From Dermacentor variabilis (taxonomy: Eukaryota; Arthropoda; Arachnida; Ixodida; Ixodidae), in the NCBI RefSeq assembly GCF_050947875.1, contig NC_134569.1:206516127-206580126 (forward strand): a stretch of DNA of 64,000 nt. The letters are read 5' to 3'. The position numbers and the translations under genes are program-made. Shown here piece after piece: positions 12,112 to 21,099 of this stretch (position 1 is the stretch's first letter; each line of letters begins with the position of its first letter). Under the pieces are notes generated by a model. That model worked only from the letters and a program-made list of their open reading frames with translations, searched no databases and was not told where the DNA came from.

Positions 12112-13600
12112 CACGAGCACGTCTTCGACTTCAAGCCGGCTAGAACGGTGTAAATTATGCGCTCAAAAGTTGCGGGATCATTGCGAAGGAAGAAGGGCAT
12201 GGCGACGAACTCGTAAAGACCACTGGGGTTGCAAACGCCGTTTTTAAATGCGAAGCATTTCTTTGCGATCATTTGCCACTTTGACAGGGTCTGGCTGGCT
12301 GGCTGGCTGGCTCCAGCCGCCTACGTCTTGGTGCTCTCATGGTCGTTTCGTTAACGTGGTACGTACCAAAATTGGCACAGTAGGACAAGAGTGTATGACG
12401 AACACAAATGATCGGTCATGACATGAAGATTCTGATATCTGTGTCATGTAGGTCATGAAACGGCCGCCTACGTCTTGGTGCTCCCATGGTCGTTTCGTTG
12501 ACTTGGTAGGTATTCAAAATTGGCAAAGTATGAGAAGGGTTTGTGGCGAACATAAATGATAGGTCGTGACATGAATTTCATGACATGCGTATTGTGTAGG
12601 TCATGAAACAGCCGCTTAGGTCTTGGTGCTCTCATGGTCGTTTCGCTAACTGGGTATGTACCAAAATTGGCGTAGTATGACAAAAGTGTATGGCGAACAT
12701 TAAAGATAGGTCTACGTCTTGGTGCTCTCGTGGTCGTTTCGTTAACGCACGATGGATCTGCCGTCTGTCTGAATCCGATACGATGTGACGGAAGTCTGTT
12801 CCAATGTCGAAGAATAGGCGTTGAATGAACTTTCATGCTTCTTCAACAAAGCAAGTAACTGTGGCGTCGGCGAAGGGGTCAAGTCGTAGCTGATTACGGC
12901 TGCAAGAGCGGAGGCAGAGGGAGAATTTCCAGCAGGAGGGATTTCATAGGGAGTAGCCTTAATGGCAACGACATAGAGAGTGTCTGAATGAACAGCGCAA
13001 GCCAAAGTTGTGCCTTTAGAAAGGAGAATTTTCTCGGGTGTTGTGCTTCTTGGGGCGAGAAGCGCAGAACCATTGACAAATGTTACTAGGCCTGATACAA
13101 CGGCTATCTCCTTTGTAAAACAACGTGCAGAAAGTAACACTAGCACATCTCCATGATCGATGACGTGGGTCGTGATGGTCAGAATTTGCTGACGGCCTGG
13201 CGGTGGCTAAGTATCTTCTACAGCGAGCAGACGAAGTGGCTTGTACTTTTCATCGCCAAGCGAATAGTCGGTGTCGGTCATATGTACGGCACTTTGCCCA
13301 CATAATATAGCAGCAGAAGCACAGACGAGAAATTCCCATCTTATAAGATGAGCTGGTGGGGGCAGGGCTACAGCACAGCAAACTGTATGTGGTGGATAAT
13401 GCTGTCTATTATTACACGCACAGTAGAAAACGCGGAAGGGCAGATAGTGTTTCCTTGAGCCGCAACCAGCATTGGGCCCATCGTAAGGCGTCGTAACATT
13501 CCTGAGACGCCTACACAAATCAGCATGCCTAACAGATTAAGTCGCACCGGTGTCCACCAAAGCTTCGACTTGCACACCTTCACCGAATGCAGACATCATA
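12112..13600 (-). pseudogene. Gypsy B protease and RT N-terminal half
   Basis: Minus-strand pieces: a protease site VQVEALVDTGAT followed at once by a stop (13537-13539), a linker and pre-RT region (13146-12742, with LLALLKKHESSFNAYSSTLEQT), then, past a tandem-repeat block, RT sequence GLYEFVAMPFFLRNDPATFERI and KTCSCYLDD (12272-12104). The remaining YLDD codons are where the non-LTR element inserted. The RT segment between the linker and GLYEF is missing or replaced by the repeats, so the protein is dead. Confidence 0.75.
12316..12740. repeat. 147-bp tandem repeat, about 3.6 units
   Basis: Units start at about 12316, 12463 and 12611, each with GCCGCYTASGTCTTGGTGCT followed by a CATGGTCGTTTCG-like block. 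A last, shortened unit begins near 12707. Spacing is 147-148 bp. A short GGCT run (12290-12311) and a hairpin-like AAATGCGAAGCATTT (12245-12259) precede it. The block interrupts the RT of Gypsy B. Confidence 0.85.
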
Positions 13601-13601
13601 T

Positions 13602-14018
13602 TGTCACGTGGTAGTGACGGTGAAGAAAGAAGCAATACGGTGGAATACAAAACTAGCTTTTATTGGGCTAACCTGTGCCCACAAAAACAGGCTACACTTA
13701 TAGCACAACGATAGCGGCGAACACGGTCGGAGATCGTCGGAAAACTGATCGGCGGGTCAAGCGCGTCGGCTTTTATAGATCAGTCGTCGAATGTTCCAGA
13801 TTAACTGATGGGACCCGCGTGTCTTCCACAAAGTTCTACGCCATTCGTGTCACGCGATGAAATCTGATAACACAAGGTTCGGCGACAACAGACACGCGGA
13901 TAGAAGTGTCGATAACTTTCCAGAAACGTCGGATACATGCAGGCGCGTGCCTCGCTGTGGGATTACAGTTGTTAAGCGGCGAAACGTAGTTGCCCGATAA
14001 AGATAAGTACACGTGTCA
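13602..14018 (-). repeat. Gypsy C 3' LTR
   Basis: 417 bp, starting TGTCACGTGG and ending ACACGTGTCA on the + strand, nearly identical to 19120-19536. On the minus strand it contains TATAAAA (complement of 13771-13777) and AATAAA (about 13658-13663), plausible promoter and polyadenylation signals. Confidence 0.95.
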
Positions 14019-14032
14019 TTACCCCCCTCTTA
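14019..14032 (-). promoter_or_regulatory. Polypurine tract of Gypsy C
   Basis: The minus strand reads TAAGAGGGGGGTAA directly before the 3' LTR, which is where a polypurine tract primes second-strand synthesis. Confidence 0.75.
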
Positions 14033-14119
14033 AAGAGCATCGACCCGATGCTGTAAACAAACGAAAGTAACAAAGAAAAGCACCCGTAGCAAAGAAAACA
14101 ACAAACTAAAGGAAGTTCA

Positions 14120-15616
14120 TCAGCGTCCGTAAAACGGTTTAAGGCGCACCACGTGGACCACTTCAGATCGTGCGCGGCGCCGCTGTGAGTGCGAAATGCC
14201 GTCTGCCTCATAGTCTAGTGCGCCAATACGTCGGATGACCTTGTAGGGTCCGAAATAGCGTCGCAGCAGCTTCTCACTGAGTCCTCACCGGCGTATCGGG
14301 GTCCATACCCAAACACGGTCGCCGGGCTGGTACTCGACGAAGCGTCGTCGGAGGTTGTAGTATCGGCTGTCGGTACGCTGCTGGGTCTTGATCCGTAGGC
14401 GGGCGAGCTGTCGGGCTTCTTCGGCGCGCTGAAGATAGGTAGCGACGTCAAGATTCTCCTCGTCAGTGACGTGCGGCAGCATGGCGTCGAGCGTCGTCGT
14501 CGGGTTCCTGCCGTAAACCAACTTGAATGGCGTGATCTGTGTTGTTTCTTGCACCGCCGTGTTGTAGGCGAAGGTGACATACGGCAGGACCGCGTCCCAC
14601 GTCTTGTGCTCGACGTCGACGTACATTGCTAGCATGTCGGCGAGGGTCTTGTTCAGGCGCTCCGTGAGACCATTCGTCTGCGGATGGTAGGCAGTTGTCC
14701 TCCTGTGGCTCGTCTGGCTGTACTGCAGAATGGCTTGGGTGAGCTCTGCTGTAAAAGCCGTTCCTCTGTCGGTGATGAGGACTTCTGGCGCACCATGTCG
14801 CAGCAAGATGTTCTCGACGAAAAATTTCGCCACTTCGGCTGCGCTGCCTTTTGGTAGAGCTTTGGTTTCAGCTAAGCGGGTGAGATAGTCCGTCGCCACG
14901 ATGATCCACTTATTCCTGGATGTTGACATCGGAAACGGCCCCAACAAATCCATCCCAATCTGCTGGAATGGTCGACGAGGAGGTTCGATCGGCTGTAGTA
15001 ATCCTGCTGGCCTTGTCGGTGGTGTCTTGCGTCGTTGACAGTCTCTGCATGTCTTGACGTAACGGGCGACGTCGGCGGTCAGACGCGGCCAGTAATACTT
15101 TTCCTGTATCCTCGACAGCGTCCGGGAGAATCCGAGGTGCCCAGCGGTTGGATCGTCGTGTAGGGCATGCAGTATTTCTGGACGGAGCGCTGACGGCACC
15201 ACAAGAAGGTAGCTGGCGTGGACTGGTGAGAAGTTCTTCACGAGCAGGTTGTTTCGTAGCGTGAACGAAGACAACACGCGCTTAAATGCCCTAGGGACAA
15301 CGTCGGTGTTCCCTTTCAAATACTCGACGAGGCCTTTTAGCTCCGGGTCTGCTCGTTGCTGTTTAGTGAAGTCTTCCGCGCTTATTATCCCAAGGAAGGC
15401 GTCGTCGTCCACGTCGTCTTGCGGCGGGGGATCGATTGGGGCGCGTGATAAGCAGTCGGCGTCGGAGTGTTTTCTTCCGGACTTGTATATTACCGTTACG
15501 GCATATTCTTGTAGTCTGAGGCTCCACCGCGCCAGCCGTCCTGAAGGGTCCTTGAAGTTAGCTAGCCAACACAACGGGTGGTGGTCGCTGACGACTTTGA
15601 ATGGCCTGCCATTCAA
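14120..15616 (-). pseudogene. Gypsy C pol, part 2: RNase H end and integrase
   Basis: The frame opens at LNGRPFKVVSDHHPLCWL (end of RNase H, about 15610) and runs through KSGRKHSDADCLSRAP, the integrase HHCC zinc finger (GHLGFSRTLSRIQEKYYW, CRDCQRRK), and a core with intact acidic residues in MDLLGPFP, LITDRGTAFTAEL and the PQTNGLTERLNKTL block. A TGA at 14285-14287 interrupts WTPIRR; the same frame then continues through LSEKLLRRYFGPYKV and EVVHVVRLKPFYG to a stop at 14120-14122. It should insert the DNA copy into the genome. A frameshift at about 15613 cuts it off from the upstream part of pol. Confidence 0.88.
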
Positions 15617-17907
15617 GGGCGGAATTTAGCTGTAGCCCAAATGATGGCGAGGCATTCCTTTTCAGTCGTAGAATAATTGCTTTCCGTTTTTGACAGCGAC
15701 CGGCTAGCATACGATATCACCCGTTCAAGTCCTTTGCTCTGGACTAGGACGGCACCGAGGCCTAGGCTACTGGCGTCAGTGTGGATTTCAGTATCGGCGT
15801 CCTCGTCGAAGTGTGCAAGTACCGGCGGCGACTGCATGCGTCGTTTGAGTTCTTGAAATGCGTCGGCCTGCGGCGTTTCCCAATTGAACTCGACATCAGA
15901 TTTCGTTAGATGTATTAGCGGCTCCGCGATGCGCGAAAAGTCCTTGACAAAGCGCCTATAGTAGGCACACATGCCAAGGAATCTGCGCACTGCCTTCTTG
16001 TCGATTGGCTGCGGGAACTTTGCGATGGCAGCTGTCTTCTGCGGGTCGGGGCGCACTCCAGATTTGCTGATGACATGGCCTAGGAATAGAAGCTCATCGT
16101 AAGCAAAGCGACACTTTTCCGGCTTCAGGGTGAGCCCTGATGACTTGATAGCCTCTAATACTGTCGCAAGCCGCTTAAGGTGATCGTCGAAATTTCCGGC
16201 GAAGACGACGACGTCATCCAAGTAAACAAGACAGGTCTGCCACTTCAATCCTGCTAAAACTGTGTCCATCACGCGCTGGAACGTTGCAGGCGCCGAGCAC
16301 AGTCCAAATGGCATAACCTTGAATTCATAGAGGCCGTCTGGCGTGATGAAGGCGGTCTTTTCGCGATCCCTTTCGTCGACTTCTATTTGCCAGTAGCCAG
16401 ACTTGAGGTCCATCGATGAGAAGTATTTAGCATTGCAGAGCCGATCTAATGCGTCGTCTATCCGTGGGAGGGGGTATACGTCTTTCTTCGTGATTTTGTT
16501 CAGTCGACGATAATCGACGCAGAAACGTAGGGTTCCGTCCTTTTTCTTCACTAAAACAACTGGAGACGCCCACGGGCTTTTCGACGGCTGGATGATGTCG
16601 TCGCGCAGCATTTCGTCGACTTGTTGTCTTATAGCTTCGCGTTCTCGCGTCGAAACTTGGTAAGGGCTCTGGCGTAGTGGTCGAGCGCTCTCTTCGGTGA
16701 TTATGCGATGCTTTGCGACTGGTGTTTGTCGAATCCTTGATGACGTCGAAAAGCAGTCTTTGTATCGTCGAAGCAGACTTCTGAGCTGTTGCTGCTTAAT
16801 CATGGGGAGACTTGGATTTATGTTGAAGTCTGGCTCGGGAACTACGGTCGTCGGGGTAGATGCAACGGAATCCGAGAGGACAAAGGCATCGCTGGTTTCC
16901 TGTATTTCCTCGATGAATGCGATTGTCGTGCCCTTGTTGATGTGCTTGAACTCCTGGCTGAAGTTTGTCAGCAACACTCTCGTGTTTCCTCCGTGCAGTC
17001 GAGCGATCCCTCTTGCGACGCAAATTTCACGGTCGAGTAGTAGACGTTGGTCGCCTTCGATGACGCCTTCTACGTCAGCGGGTGTTTCGGTGCCGACCGA
17101 AATAACGATGCTGGAGCGAGGCGGGATGCTCACTTGATCTTCGAGCACACTCAAGGCGTGGTGACTACAAGGGCTCTCCGATGGTATCGCTTGATCTTCC
17201 GACAGCGTTATTGACTGCGACTTCAGGTCGATGATTGCGCCGTGTTGGTTCAGGAAGTCCATGCCGAGAATGACGTCTCGTGAACACTGTTGCAGGATAA
17301 CGAAAGTGGCAGGGTAAGTCCGGTGATGAATGGTAATTCTTGCCGTGCAGATTCCAGTCGGCGTAATGAGGTGCCCTCCAGCGGTCCGAATTTGGGGGCC
17401 CTCCCATGCAGTCTTAACCTTCTTCAACTGGGCGGCGATGTGTCCACTCATTACGGAATAATCGGCCCCTGTGTCGACTAAGGCAGTGACTGCGTGGCCG
17501 TCGAGAAGCACGTCAAGGTCGGTGGTTCTTTGTCTGGCGTTGCAGTTAGGTCGTGGCGTCGGATCACGGCTGCGTCGTGTTGAATTGAAGCTGGAACGTC
17601 GCTTCTTCAAGTCGTCTTTCGTCGGTGTAGTCTTGGCTTCCTGACTTCGTCGGGACGGCGGCGTGTCTTCATTAGGTCGTCGAGATGGTTTCTTCGTCTT
17701 CGTCGGCGGCGGAGGATCTTCGTCAGTTCGACGAACAGCAACCGCGCCTCCATCGGTTGCTGCTTTTAGTTTTCCGGATATGGGCTGGGCCGGTGTATGG
17801 TCGGTGCTGCGGCGACAGGTAGCTGCCTGGTGACGGCGAACGGGACGGTCGTCGAGGGCTCCACTGAGTAGCGGCGAGGTAGTCGGCGATGTCACGGGGG
17901 CGTTCAC
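15613..17907 (-). CDS. Gypsy C pol, part 1: protease, RT, RNase H
   Basis: A long open frame (764 codons) with a protease site ALVDTGADYSVM (DTG intact), an MGMDFLNQHGA block, and RT with KKDGTLRFCVDYRRLNKITK, SSMDLKSGYWQIE and the catalytic YLDDVVVF. RNase H starts at IHTDASSLGLGAVLVQ and runs to ECLAIIWATAKFRP, where a stop follows. Comparison with the next frame shows a net shift of one frame here, probably a small deletion. The frame overlaps gag by about 185 bases and is offset by +1 relative to gag, so expression would need a +1 ribosomal frameshift. All visible catalytic residues are intact. Confidence 0.9.
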   Translation of the reverse strand: MNAPVTSPTTSPLLSGALDDRPVRRHQAATCRRSTDHTPAQPISGKLKAATDGGAVAVRRTDEDPPPPTKTKKPSRRPNEDTPPSRRSQEAKTTPTKDDLKKRRSSFNSTRRSRDPTPRPNCNARQRTTDLDVLLDGHAVTALVDTGADYSVMSGHIAAQLKKVKTAWEGPQIRTAGGHLITPTGICTARITIHHRTYPATFVILQQCSRDVILGMDFLNQHGAIIDLKSQSITLSEDQAIPSESPCSHHALSVLEDQVSIPPRSSIVISVGTETPADVEGVIEGDQRLLLDREICVARGIARLHGGNTRVLLTNFSQEFKHINKGTTIAFIEEIQETSDAFVLSDSVASTPTTVVPEPDFNINPSLPMIKQQQLRSLLRRYKDCFSTSSRIRQTPVAKHRIITEESARPLRQSPYQVSTREREAIRQQVDEMLRDDIIQPSKSPWASPVVLVKKKDGTLRFCVDYRRLNKITKKDVYPLPRIDDALDRLCNAKYFSSMDLKSGYWQIEVDERDREKTAFITPDGLYEFKVMPFGLCSAPATFQRVMDTVLAGLKWQTCLVYLDDVVVFAGNFDDHLKRLATVLEAIKSSGLTLKPEKCRFAYDELLFLGHVISKSGVRPDPQKTAAIAKFPQPIDKKAVRRFLGMCAYYRRFVKDFSRIAEPLIHLTKSDVEFNWETPQADAFQELKRRMQSPPVLAHFDEDADTEIHTDASSLGLGAVLVQSKGLERVISYASRSLSKTESNYSTTEKECLAIIWATAKFRP

Positions 17908-19096
17908 CTTCCCTCGGGCGCTGTGCGTTCACGGCGAAGCCTCGCAATCCCAGGTCGCGGTATGGGCATCGGCGGTACACGTGGCCGGCTTCGCCGCAGT
18001 GGTAGCAGAGCGGGCGGTGGTCGGGGGCGCGCCAAATGTCCGTCTTCCTCGCGTAGGTGCGCTGGGCGACAGGTGGGCGTGCTGGCGGCGGCGGCGGTGG
18101 ACGACGGAATTGCGGCGTTACAGGGCCCTGGCGTTGCCGCGGAGGGGGCGCTTGACGGCGTGCGACGGCGGCGTAAGTCATCGCTTCTGGCTGGGGCTGC
18201 GGTAATTGTGGTTGTACCTCAGGAACTTCTAGCGATCGGTGCACCTCTTCTTTCACGATGTCGGCGATCGAGGCCACTTGAGGCTGCGACGATGGCAAGA
18301 CCTTGCGCAGTTCTTCGCGCACGATGGCCCTGATGGTCTCGCATGAATCGTCCGTGGCCAGTGATTGAATTCCGGAGTAGCTTGTTGGCTTGGTGCGTCG
18401 GTCAAATTGCCGGTTCCGCAATTCCAGTGTCTTCTCGATGCTCGTCGCCTCACGAAGAAACTCGTCGACGGTCTTCGGTGGGCTTCTTACCATACCGGCG
18501 AAAAGTTCCTCCTTGACACCACGCATCAGTAGACGTACTTTCTTCTCCTCGGACATTTCTGGGTCGGCGTGGCGGAACAGACGGCTCATTTCCTCAGTGA
18601 AAATCGCGATCGTCTCATTCGGCAGCTGCGCTCTTGTCTCCAGTAGAGCTTGGGCTCGCTCTTTTCGCAGGACGCTTTGAAATGTTTGCAGGAAGCCGCT
18701 TCGGAAGAGGTCCCACGTCGTCAAGGTGGCTTCTCGATTCTCGAACCACGTCATGGCGGCGTCCTCCAGTGCGAAATAGACATGGCGTAGCTTGTCGTCG
18801 CTTGCCCAGTTGTTAAACGTAGCGACCCTCTCATACGTTTCCAGCCAGGTTTCCGGGTCCTCAAATGTGGAACCGCGGAACGTCGGTGGTTCCCTCGGCT
18901 GCTGCAGCACGATGGGGGACGCTGGGGCTGCCATTGCGGTTGCCTTGGCCACAATCTTCTTGGTCTTCTCAGGTAAAAGTCCGTGCTCCCGGGGCAGCTG
19001 TTGAAGACGGCGGCTTGCTCGGTGGTCCGGGACTACGTTGGTGTTCTGTTTGCGGTCTGGGCTGGGATCACGGCTTGTCGGGGGCGTCCTGTACAT
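17723..19096 (-). CDS. Gypsy C gag
   Basis: The start at 19096 (MYRTPPTSRD) is chosen because it is the first Met after the LTR and primer-binding site; the open frame itself extends back into the LTR. The protein has a capsid-like region (FEDPETWLETYERVATFNNW, MTWFENREATLTTWDLFRSG, EMSRLFRHADPEMSEEKK), then a Pro/Arg-rich linker with PPPPPPARPP, then an intact CCHC zinc knuckle CYHCGEAGHVYRRC, and an Arg/Ser-Pro-rich end. It should form the particle and package the RNA. The frame is unbroken over 458 codons, in contrast to gag of elements B and D. Confidence 0.92.
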   Translation of the reverse strand: MYRTPPTSRDPSPDRKQNTNVVPDHRASRRLQQLPREHGLLPEKTKKIVAKATAMAAPASPIVLQQPREPPTFRGSTFEDPETWLETYERVATFNNWASDDKLRHVYFALEDAAMTWFENREATLTTWDLFRSGFLQTFQSVLRKERAQALLETRAQLPNETIAIFTEEMSRLFRHADPEMSEEKKVRLLMRGVKEELFAGMVRSPPKTVDEFLREATSIEKTLELRNRQFDRRTKPTSYSGIQSLATDDSCETIRAIVREELRKVLPSSQPQVASIADIVKEEVHRSLEVPEVQPQLPQPQPEAMTYAAVARRQAPPPRQRQGPVTPQFRRPPPPPPARPPVAQRTYARKTDIWRAPDHRPLCYHCGEAGHVYRRCPYRDLGLRGFAVNAQRPREGERPRDIADYLAATQWSPRRPSRSPSPGSYLSPQHRPYTGPAHIRKTKSSNRWRRGCCSSN

Positions 19097-19104
19097 GGAC
19101 GAAA

Positions 19105-19117
19105 AGCACCTCCACCA
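19105..19117 (-). promoter_or_regulatory. Primer-binding site of Gypsy C
   Basis: The minus strand reads TGGTGGAGGTGCT two bases inside the 5' LTR. It fits the rule that a primer-binding site starts with TGG, pairing with the CCA end of a tRNA. The same 13-mer, with at most one change, sits at the same place in elements B and D. The primer tRNA was not identified. Confidence 0.7.
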
Positions 19118-19119
19118 GA

Positions 19120-19536
19120 TGTCACGTGGTAGTGACGGTGAAGAAAGAAGCAATACGGTGGAATACAAAACTAGCTTTTATTGGGCGAACCTGTGCCCAC
19201 AAAAACAGGCTACACTTATAGCACAACGATAGCGGCGAACACGGTCGGCGATCGTCGGAAAACTGATCAGCGGGTCAAGCGCGTCGGCTTTTATAGATCA
19301 GTCGTCGAATGTTCCAGATTAACTGATGGGACCCGCGTGTCTTCCACAAAGTTCTACACCATTCGTGTCACGCGATGAAATCTGATAACACAAGGTTCGG
19401 CGACAACAGACACGCGGATAGAAGTGTCGATAACTTTCCAGAAACGTCGGATACATGCAGGCGCGTGCCTCGCTGTGGGACTACAGTTGTTAAGCGGCGA
19501 AACGTAGTTGCCCGATAAAGATAAGTACACGTGTCA
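19120..19536 (-). repeat. Gypsy C 5' LTR
   Basis: 417 bp, the same length as the copy at 13602-14018 and identical apart from about five substitutions. Minus-strand TATAAAA is the complement of 19289-19295. This copy would drive transcription leftward. Confidence 0.95.
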
Positions 19537-20936
19537 ATGTTACATATTACAAGGACGCGCTGGAGGAATTGTTGTCCTGTCGGTGAATGCAGTCTATTCC
19601 TCCGAAAACTGCATTACTTAGTCTTCCGGGCGACGGGCAGAGGCTGGCCGAAGCGGTGACGAGGAGCGGCGGAAGGGCAAAAGTGAGCGGCGTCTGGTGC
19701 TGCGGTAACGGTTCGGTGCCTCAGTCGTTGCGGGCGGAGACGTGGAACGACACGGAGAGGAAGCGTAACGCCGGCTTTGACAAGAGGTCCCACGTTCAGA
19801 CGTGTCGTACCCGCGACGCTCATCTTGTTGACGCTTGCGGCAAAAACGTGATATATGGCCGCGATAACCACAGTACTAGCGGACAGGACGAGACGGCCGG
19901 CAAGACGGGTAGTAGCGGACGCTCGGTGCGCTGGGAGATAGTGCGGTCCGATCGATGAAGACTCAAGTGGCGTTGAGTGGACAGTGGCCGGAGAAGCGAT
20001 ATCAACCTGCGCGTATGTGGGTAGAGTAACCATTGAACGGACACTGGTAGGAGGCGCAGTAGCAACCTGCGCGTACGTTGGTAGGAAATGAAGGGGAGAA
20101 GAGTCAACATCAGGCCATGGACGCGAGCTCCTCTTTGATGACGTCGCGCAACGCTGCACCAGAAGGCTGATGAGGAAGGACCAACGGGGCTGAAGAGACA
20201 AGCGGTTGAAGTTTCTCGCGTATAATCTCCCAGATATTTACACGCAGGACCGGGTATGCCGTAGAACGGTGTTCGCAGTCCGGCTGCAAGTGTGCAAACT
20301 TGAGAGCGTCCATGCGATGGTACATCAAGATGTCAGCGACGGAAGTCAGATTCTTGAAGGCGAGCGCGTTGAGCGCCGCATTCCTATTATCTTTAAGAAT
20401 GTGAGGTACCCTGTCCGACTCAGCCATGACATTGTTGACACGGCGACAGAGAGCAAGCACATCCTCGATGTACGATGTGCAGGACTCATCGAAGACCTGT
20501 ATGAGAGCATCGATAATTTTTGTTGCAAGGGCGGAGCGAACTGCCGGCGTGCCAAAAATTTGTCGAAGCTGCTGCTTGAAGTAGGTACAGTAGAAGATAT
20601 CAATGTCATGGTGAAGAAACCAGGTCTTCGCAACACCCGTCATATAGAACGAGACATGGCGGAGCTTGAGGAGATCATCCCACCTATTAGCAGAGCTTAC
20701 GCGCTCGTAATCGTCAAGCCAATCCTCAAGATCTTCACCGCGAAGATCAGCGAACAGACAGGGATCACGCTGGTGGCCACTGATGATCAGAGAAGGTGCA
20801 GCTTGCAGTGTCGGGATGATTAGATTAGAAGCGCCAGGCTGCTCGTCCTGCACAAGCGGCGACCTGAACTCCAAGAAGGTCCAGGATGTAGGCCAGGGAT
20901 GCAGAGGATGGGGGACCAAGAAGCACTTCCACCACT
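19537..20936 (-). pseudogene. Gypsy B gag, decayed
   Basis: The frame from inside the LTR down to 20110 encodes a capsid-like region with LRGEDLEDWLDDYERVSSANRW, VAKTWFLHHDID and a regular capsid-type tail ending DVIKEELASMA. Downstream (20201-19614) frames shift. A zinc-knuckle remnant near 19845-19880 reads YCGYRGHISRFC, but the first Cys is Arg and a stop precedes the Tyr. The LPTYAQV motif occurs twice, about 90 bases apart (near 20010-20100). Gag is cut from its protease by Gypsy C. The element is clearly much older than its insert. Confidence 0.75.
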
Positions 20937-21099
20937 TGTGGCGCCGTAGTAAGGGCCGACCTTTATTTAGTCGAGAGACAGCGAAGGACCCTTGGCAGAG
21001 TCCACGCTGATGATGCGCCCGCAAGCGCGATGAAGAAAAAGGGCGCACACATGATGATGATAATGTTCAGATGAGGAAGTTGACAACACAATGCCCACA
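20937..21099 (-). repeat. Gypsy B 5' LTR
   Basis: It starts TGTGGCGCC and ends GCCCACA (TG...CA). The primer-binding-like TGGTGGAAGTGCT lies two bases inside it on the minus strand. The right half matches the remnant at 9287-9377. Confidence 0.65.

Larger units (their letters stand above)
13602..19536 (-). mobile_element. Gypsy element C, full length, recent
   Basis: A 5,935-bp LTR retrotransposon on the minus strand with two 417-bp LTRs, a primer-binding site, gag, pol and a polypurine tract. By eye the LTRs differ at 5 positions (about 1.2%), so the insertion is young relative to the surrounding elements. It sits between the gag and protease parts of Gypsy B. Flanking 4-mers are ATAT and ATGT, at best a decayed target duplication. 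Only one frameshift and one stop were found in pol. Confidence 0.95.
9287..21099 (-). mobile_element. Gypsy element B (host of nested insertions)
   Basis: An old Gypsy copy on the minus strand: 5' LTR 20937-21099, gag 20930 to 19537, then protease at 13600 to about 12742, RT, RNase H and integrase down to 9378, and a damaged 3' LTR at about 9287-9377. It is split by Gypsy C (13602-19536), a non-LTR element (11557-12099) and 147-bp tandem repeats (about 12245-12740). Without these it is roughly 4.9 kb, a normal Gypsy length. Its reading frames are badly broken. Confidence 0.75.

Noticed and set aside
12316..12740. CRISPR-like regular repeats
   Set aside because: Units are 147 bp and tandem with no separate spacers, in a eukaryotic retroelement context.
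19587..20823. Open frames on + across Gypsy B gag
   Set aside because: Antisense shadows of the decayed gag.
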